This document shows, in pieces, positions 6,472 through 8,875 of a DNA stretch of 8,875 nt (within the stretch, counting starts at the first letter, position 1; every line of letters starts with the position of its first letter). This DNA comes from Rickettsia typhi (GTDB taxonomy: Bacteria > Pseudomonadota > Alphaproteobacteria > Rickettsiales > UBA1997): NCBI GenBank assembly GCA_945902255.1, contig CAMDMO010000065.1, forward strand, positions 1-8,875, read 5' to 3'. A program made the position numbers and the translations under genes. A model generated the notes under the pieces. That model was not told where the DNA came from. It saw nothing but the letters and a program-made list of their open reading frames with translations, and searched no databases.

Positions 6472-7641
6472 ATGTTAAAAAAATTTCTATTTACCTCAGA
6501 ATCTGTTTCAAAAGGTCATCCTGATAAAATTTGTGATCAAATTTCTGACGCTTTAGTTGACGCTTATTTAACAAAAGATCCTTACTCTCGTCTTGCGGTA
6601 GAAACTTTTGCCACAACCAATAGAGTTATTGTTGGTGGCGAAACTCGCGCACCTGAAATTTCAAAATCTACTATTGAAGATATAATTAGAGGAACCGTAA
6701 GAGATATTGGTTATGAGCAAGAAGGTTTTAATTGGAAAAATCTTGAAATTACAAATTTAATTCACGGACAATCTCCTGATATTGCAATTGGCGTTGATGC
6801 TATTGGGGCAAAAGACGAAGGTGCCGGAGATCAAGGAATTATGTTTGGTTATGCCTGCAATGAAACTGAAGTTTTAATGCCGGCAGCAATTTATTATGCT
6901 CATAGGATTTTGCATAATATTACTGACGCAATAAGTGCTGGAAAGCTCAGTAATATTGGTCCTGACGCAAAAAGCCAAGTGACTTTATATTATGAAAACG
7001 GCATGCCAATTCGCGCCGAAACTGTTTTAGTTTCAATTCAACATAAAGAAGGAATGACACAAAAAGAAGTAAGAGAGCTTATCAGACCTTATGTTGAAAG
7101 TTCCTTGCCAAAAGGATGGATGTGTAGAGAAGAAAATTTTTTAGTTAATCCAACTGGAAAATTTGTAATTGGTGGCCCAGATGGTGATGCTGGTTTAACT
7201 GGTAGAAAAATTATTGTTGATACTTATGGTGGCGCCGCTCCTCATGGTGGTGGAGCTTTTTCTGGAAAAGACCCTACTAAAGTTGATCGCTCCGCCGCCT
7301 ACATGGCGCGCTATTTAGCAAAAAATGTGGTAGCCGCAGGATTGGCAACTCGTTGCACTATTCAAATAGCTTATGCGATTGGCGTTTCTAAGCCATTATC
7401 TCTTTATGTTAATAATCATGATAGTGGAATTGATGGTCAAGATTTAGTAAAAATTATTGACGAATTAGTTGATTTAACTCCGCGCGGAATTCGCACTCAT
7501 CTAAATTTAAATCGTCCAATATATCAAAGAACTGCAACTTATGGACATTTTGGGCGCGTTCCAGACTCGGATGGCGGATTTTCTTGGGAAAAAACTGACT
7601 TAGCTGAAAAGTTAAAAAAATTTGGTTCAAGTAAATTATGA
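6472..7641 (+). CDS. metK: S-adenosylmethionine synthetase (methionine adenosyltransferase)
   Basis: This cytoplasmic enzyme makes S-adenosylmethionine from methionine and ATP, releasing phosphate and pyrophosphate; it needs Mg2+ and K+. From the ATG at 6472 it is 389 residues, a normal length for a bacterial MetK. Diagnostic segments are FTSESVSKGHPDKICDQISD (7-26), GAGDQGIMFGYA (117-128) and the glycine-rich GGGAFSGKDPTKVDRSAAY (259-277). The frame is open back to a TTG at 6436, but the extra 12 residues are not family-like, while MLKKFLFTSESVS begins where MetK proteins do. No Shine-Dalgarno is visible before the ATG; the region is T- and A-rich. The residue before the GHPDK signature is Lys14, where most family members have Glu. 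The stop overlaps the crcB start by ATGA, so the two are translationally coupled. Confidence 0.97.
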   Translation: MLKKFLFTSESVSKGHPDKICDQISDALVDAYLTKDPYSRLAVETFATTNRVIVGGETRAPEISKSTIEDIIRGTVRDIGYEQEGFNWKNLEITNLIHGQSPDIAIGVDAIGAKDEGAGDQGIMFGYACNETEVLMPAAIYYAHRILHNITDAISAGKLSNIGPDAKSQVTLYYENGMPIRAETVLVSIQHKEGMTQKEVRELIRPYVESSLPKGWMCREENFLVNPTGKFVIGGPDGDAGLTGRKIIVDTYGGAAPHGGGAFSGKDPTKVDRSAAYMARYLAKNVVAAGLATRCTIQIAYAIGVSKPLSLYVNNHDSGIDGQDLVKIIDELVDLTPRGIRTHLNLNRPIYQRTATYGHFGRVPDSDGGFSWEKTDLAEKLKKFGSSKL

Positions 7642-8042
7642 TAATTAACGCACTATTGGTTGCATTTGGTGGCGCCTTAGGATCTCTAGCGCGTTATTTT
7701 TCATCTGAAGTTATTATTAATTTTGTCAAAATTAACAATTCCGCTCTCGCAAAATTTCCTTGGACAACTTTTTTTGTAAATATATTTGGATCAATATTGG
7801 CGGGTGTTTTATATTATTTAGTGATCAAAAATTTTGATAGTTTTGATCTGCGTTTAAAGAATTTTTTATTTGTTGGATTTTTGGGTGGATTTACCACTTT
7901 TTCTGCTTTTTCACTAGATTTTTTTCGCCTTGCAACCGCTGGTCAATATTCTCAAGCGGTTTTTTATGCCATGTCTTCCGTGATACTTTCTATTTTAGCG
8001 GTGTTTTTTGGTTTTTATTCAAGTAAAATAATTTTTTCTTAG
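7638..8042 (+). CDS. crcB: Fluoride-specific ion channel CrcB/Fluc
   Basis: This small inner-membrane channel exports fluoride and works as an antiparallel dual-topology homodimer. The 134 residues match the single-gene Fluc size of about 125-130. Four hydrophobic segments fall near 3-20, 41-62, 74-95 and 105-130. Family motifs are GGALGSLARY (11-20, with the conserved Arg19), WTTFFVNIFGS (42-52, with pore Asn48) and GFLGGFTTFSAFS (80-92, including the TTFS stretch that lines the fluoride pathway and central Na+ site). The ATG overlaps the metK TGA, so metK, crcB and the following pseudouridine synthase gene, 14 bp downstream, appear to form one operon. No fluoride riboswitch is possible in the zero-length gap before it and none is evident upstream of metK, suggesting constitutive co-expression. 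Confidence 0.95.
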   Translation: MIINALLVAFGGALGSLARYFSSEVIINFVKINNSALAKFPWTTFFVNIFGSILAGVLYYLVIKNFDSFDLRLKNFLFVGFLGGFTTFSAFSLDFFRLATAGQYSQAVFYAMSSVILSILAVFFGFYSSKIIFS

Positions 8043-8056
8043 AGGTCTTGTCATAA

Positions 8057-8875
8057 ATGGCAGCTTTATTGCAAGTAAATCAAGAGTTAGTCGGTCTTCG
8101 TCTCGATAAATTTTTATGTAAAAAATTTGATATTTCTTTTGCTTTGGCGCAAAAAATTATTCGTGAAAAGAAAATTAAAGTTAATGGCGCAAGAGTTGAT
8201 AAGGCTTACAAAACATTAAATTTAGATCGAGTAGAAATTTTTGCCGATTTAAAAAAACGCATCGAAAATAAAAAAATAAAACCAAGAATTTCCGATGATA
8301 AAATGGAAAAATTTTTATCAAGAAAAGTTTTTGAAGATGAGAATTTGTTGGCAATAAATAAGCCATCCGGTCTTGCGGTGCAAGGTGGAAGTGGAATTGA
8401 AATCTCGGTTGATGATTTTTTATTTGGTAAAACTTGGCAATTAGTTCATCGCTTAGATAAAGATACTAGTGGAATTTTATTGATTGCAAAAAATGCAAAA
8501 ATGGCGGAAATTTTAACTTTAGCTTTTAAAAATAAAGCGATTAAGAAGACTTATCTGGCGCTGGTTTTAGGTAATTTAAAAAAAGAAAATGGTGTAATTA
8601 ATATTCCTTTGCGAAAAAAACTTTTGGGAAAAAATGAAAAAGTTATGCCAGATTTTTCTGAGGGAAAAGAGGCGATTACGGAATTTAAATTATTAAAAAA
8701 TTATCAAAATTATGCGTCATTAGAGTTAAGTCCAATCACTGGACGCACTCATCAATTAAGGGTTCACTGTAAAGAGTTGGGGCATGCAATTATAAATGAT
8801 GTAAAATATGGTGGGCGTGAAGTTTTGCGAAAAGATTTATGTAAAAGACTTTGTCTTCATGCTTACAAAATCAAG
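8057..8875 (+). CDS. rluC: RluA-family 23S rRNA pseudouridine synthase, RluC-like (3' end outside window)
   Basis: This family isomerises specific uridines of 23S rRNA to pseudouridine during large-subunit maturation. The frame is open from ATG 8057 to the window edge (273 codons). An S4 RNA-binding domain (about 10-62: LVGLRLDKFL ... IKVNGARV) is followed by a Lys-rich linker. The catalytic domain starts at LLAINKPSGLAVQGG (97-111). The motif HRLDKDTSG (131-139) supplies the catalytic Asp134, and GRTHQLRVH (229-237) is the conserved core near the C-terminus. RluA-family enzymes with an S4 domain usually have about 300-330 residues, so roughly 30-50 are missing beyond the edge. AGAGG (8041-8045), overlapping the crcB stop, is a good ribosome site 11 nt upstream. 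RluC rather than RluD is favoured by the S4 sequence and by the crcB-rluC order I recall from alphaproteobacteria; the exact uridine targets are inferred. Confidence 0.92.
   Translation, partial: MAALLQVNQELVGLRLDKFLCKKFDISFALAQKIIREKKIKVNGARVDKAYKTLNLDRVEIFADLKKRIENKKIKPRISDDKMEKFLSRKVFEDENLLAINKPSGLAVQGGSGIEISVDDFLFGKTWQLVHRLDKDTSGILLIAKNAKMAEILTLAFKNKAIKKTYLALVLGNLKKENGVINIPLRKKLLGKNEKVMPDFSEGKEAITEFKLLKNYQNYASLELSPITGRTHQLRVHCKELGHAIINDVKYGGREVLRKDLCKRLCLHAYKIK

Noticed and set aside
8181..8366. Short minus-strand open frame opposite the pseudouridine synthase gene
   Set aside because: It is antisense to a well-conserved S4 and linker region and has no supporting features.

Overview
The window reads as chromosomal DNA of an AT-rich Gram-negative bacterium, most likely an alphaproteobacterium of the Rickettsiales/Holosporales kind. 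That is inferred from the low G+C, A/T-ending codon use, an outer-membrane autotransporter, an alphaproteobacterial-looking GluRS, and the crcB-rluC gene pair, which I recall as common in alphaproteobacteria. No database search was possible, so the taxonomy is inference. An intact metK argues against the most reduced Rickettsia-type genomes, where this gene is often degraded.

Left block (1-1764, minus strand): a complete GspE/PulE/PilB-type secretion or pilus assembly ATPase, followed 4 bp downstream by the first 17 codons of another gene that leaves the window. This looks like an operon for a type II secretion or type IV pilus-like machine.

The divergent gap (1765-2006) is dominated by a 150-bp near-perfect palindromic element (1801-1950). 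It has 28-bp outer arms with a single T/G mismatch, several inner paired segments, and an 18-bp palindrome at its tip. It is the least explained structure in the window.

Centre: gltX (2007-3383, plus) encodes glutamyl-tRNA synthetase. It converges on a large autotransporter gene (3470-6151, minus), and a strong bidirectional hairpin terminator (3411-3450) sits between the two stop codons. The autotransporter has a signal peptide, a passenger with three repeats of about 50 residues, a PATR-type beta-strand repeat, and a C-terminal beta-barrel ending in Phe.

The 320-bp divergent gap 6152-6471 holds a candidate promoter for the autotransporter, a 19-bp palindrome, a pair of 15-nt direct repeats overlapping candidate metK promoters, and a small hairpin just before metK.

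Right block (6472-8875, plus): metK (S-adenosylmethionine synthetase), crcB/fluC (fluoride channel, overlapping metK by ATGA) and an rluC-like 23S rRNA pseudouridine synthase that runs off the window end. The tight spacing implies one transcript. Apart from the palindrome and the repeat-bearing autotransporter, the gene content is conventional; I see no mobile-element transposase, CRISPR array, tRNA or rRNA.
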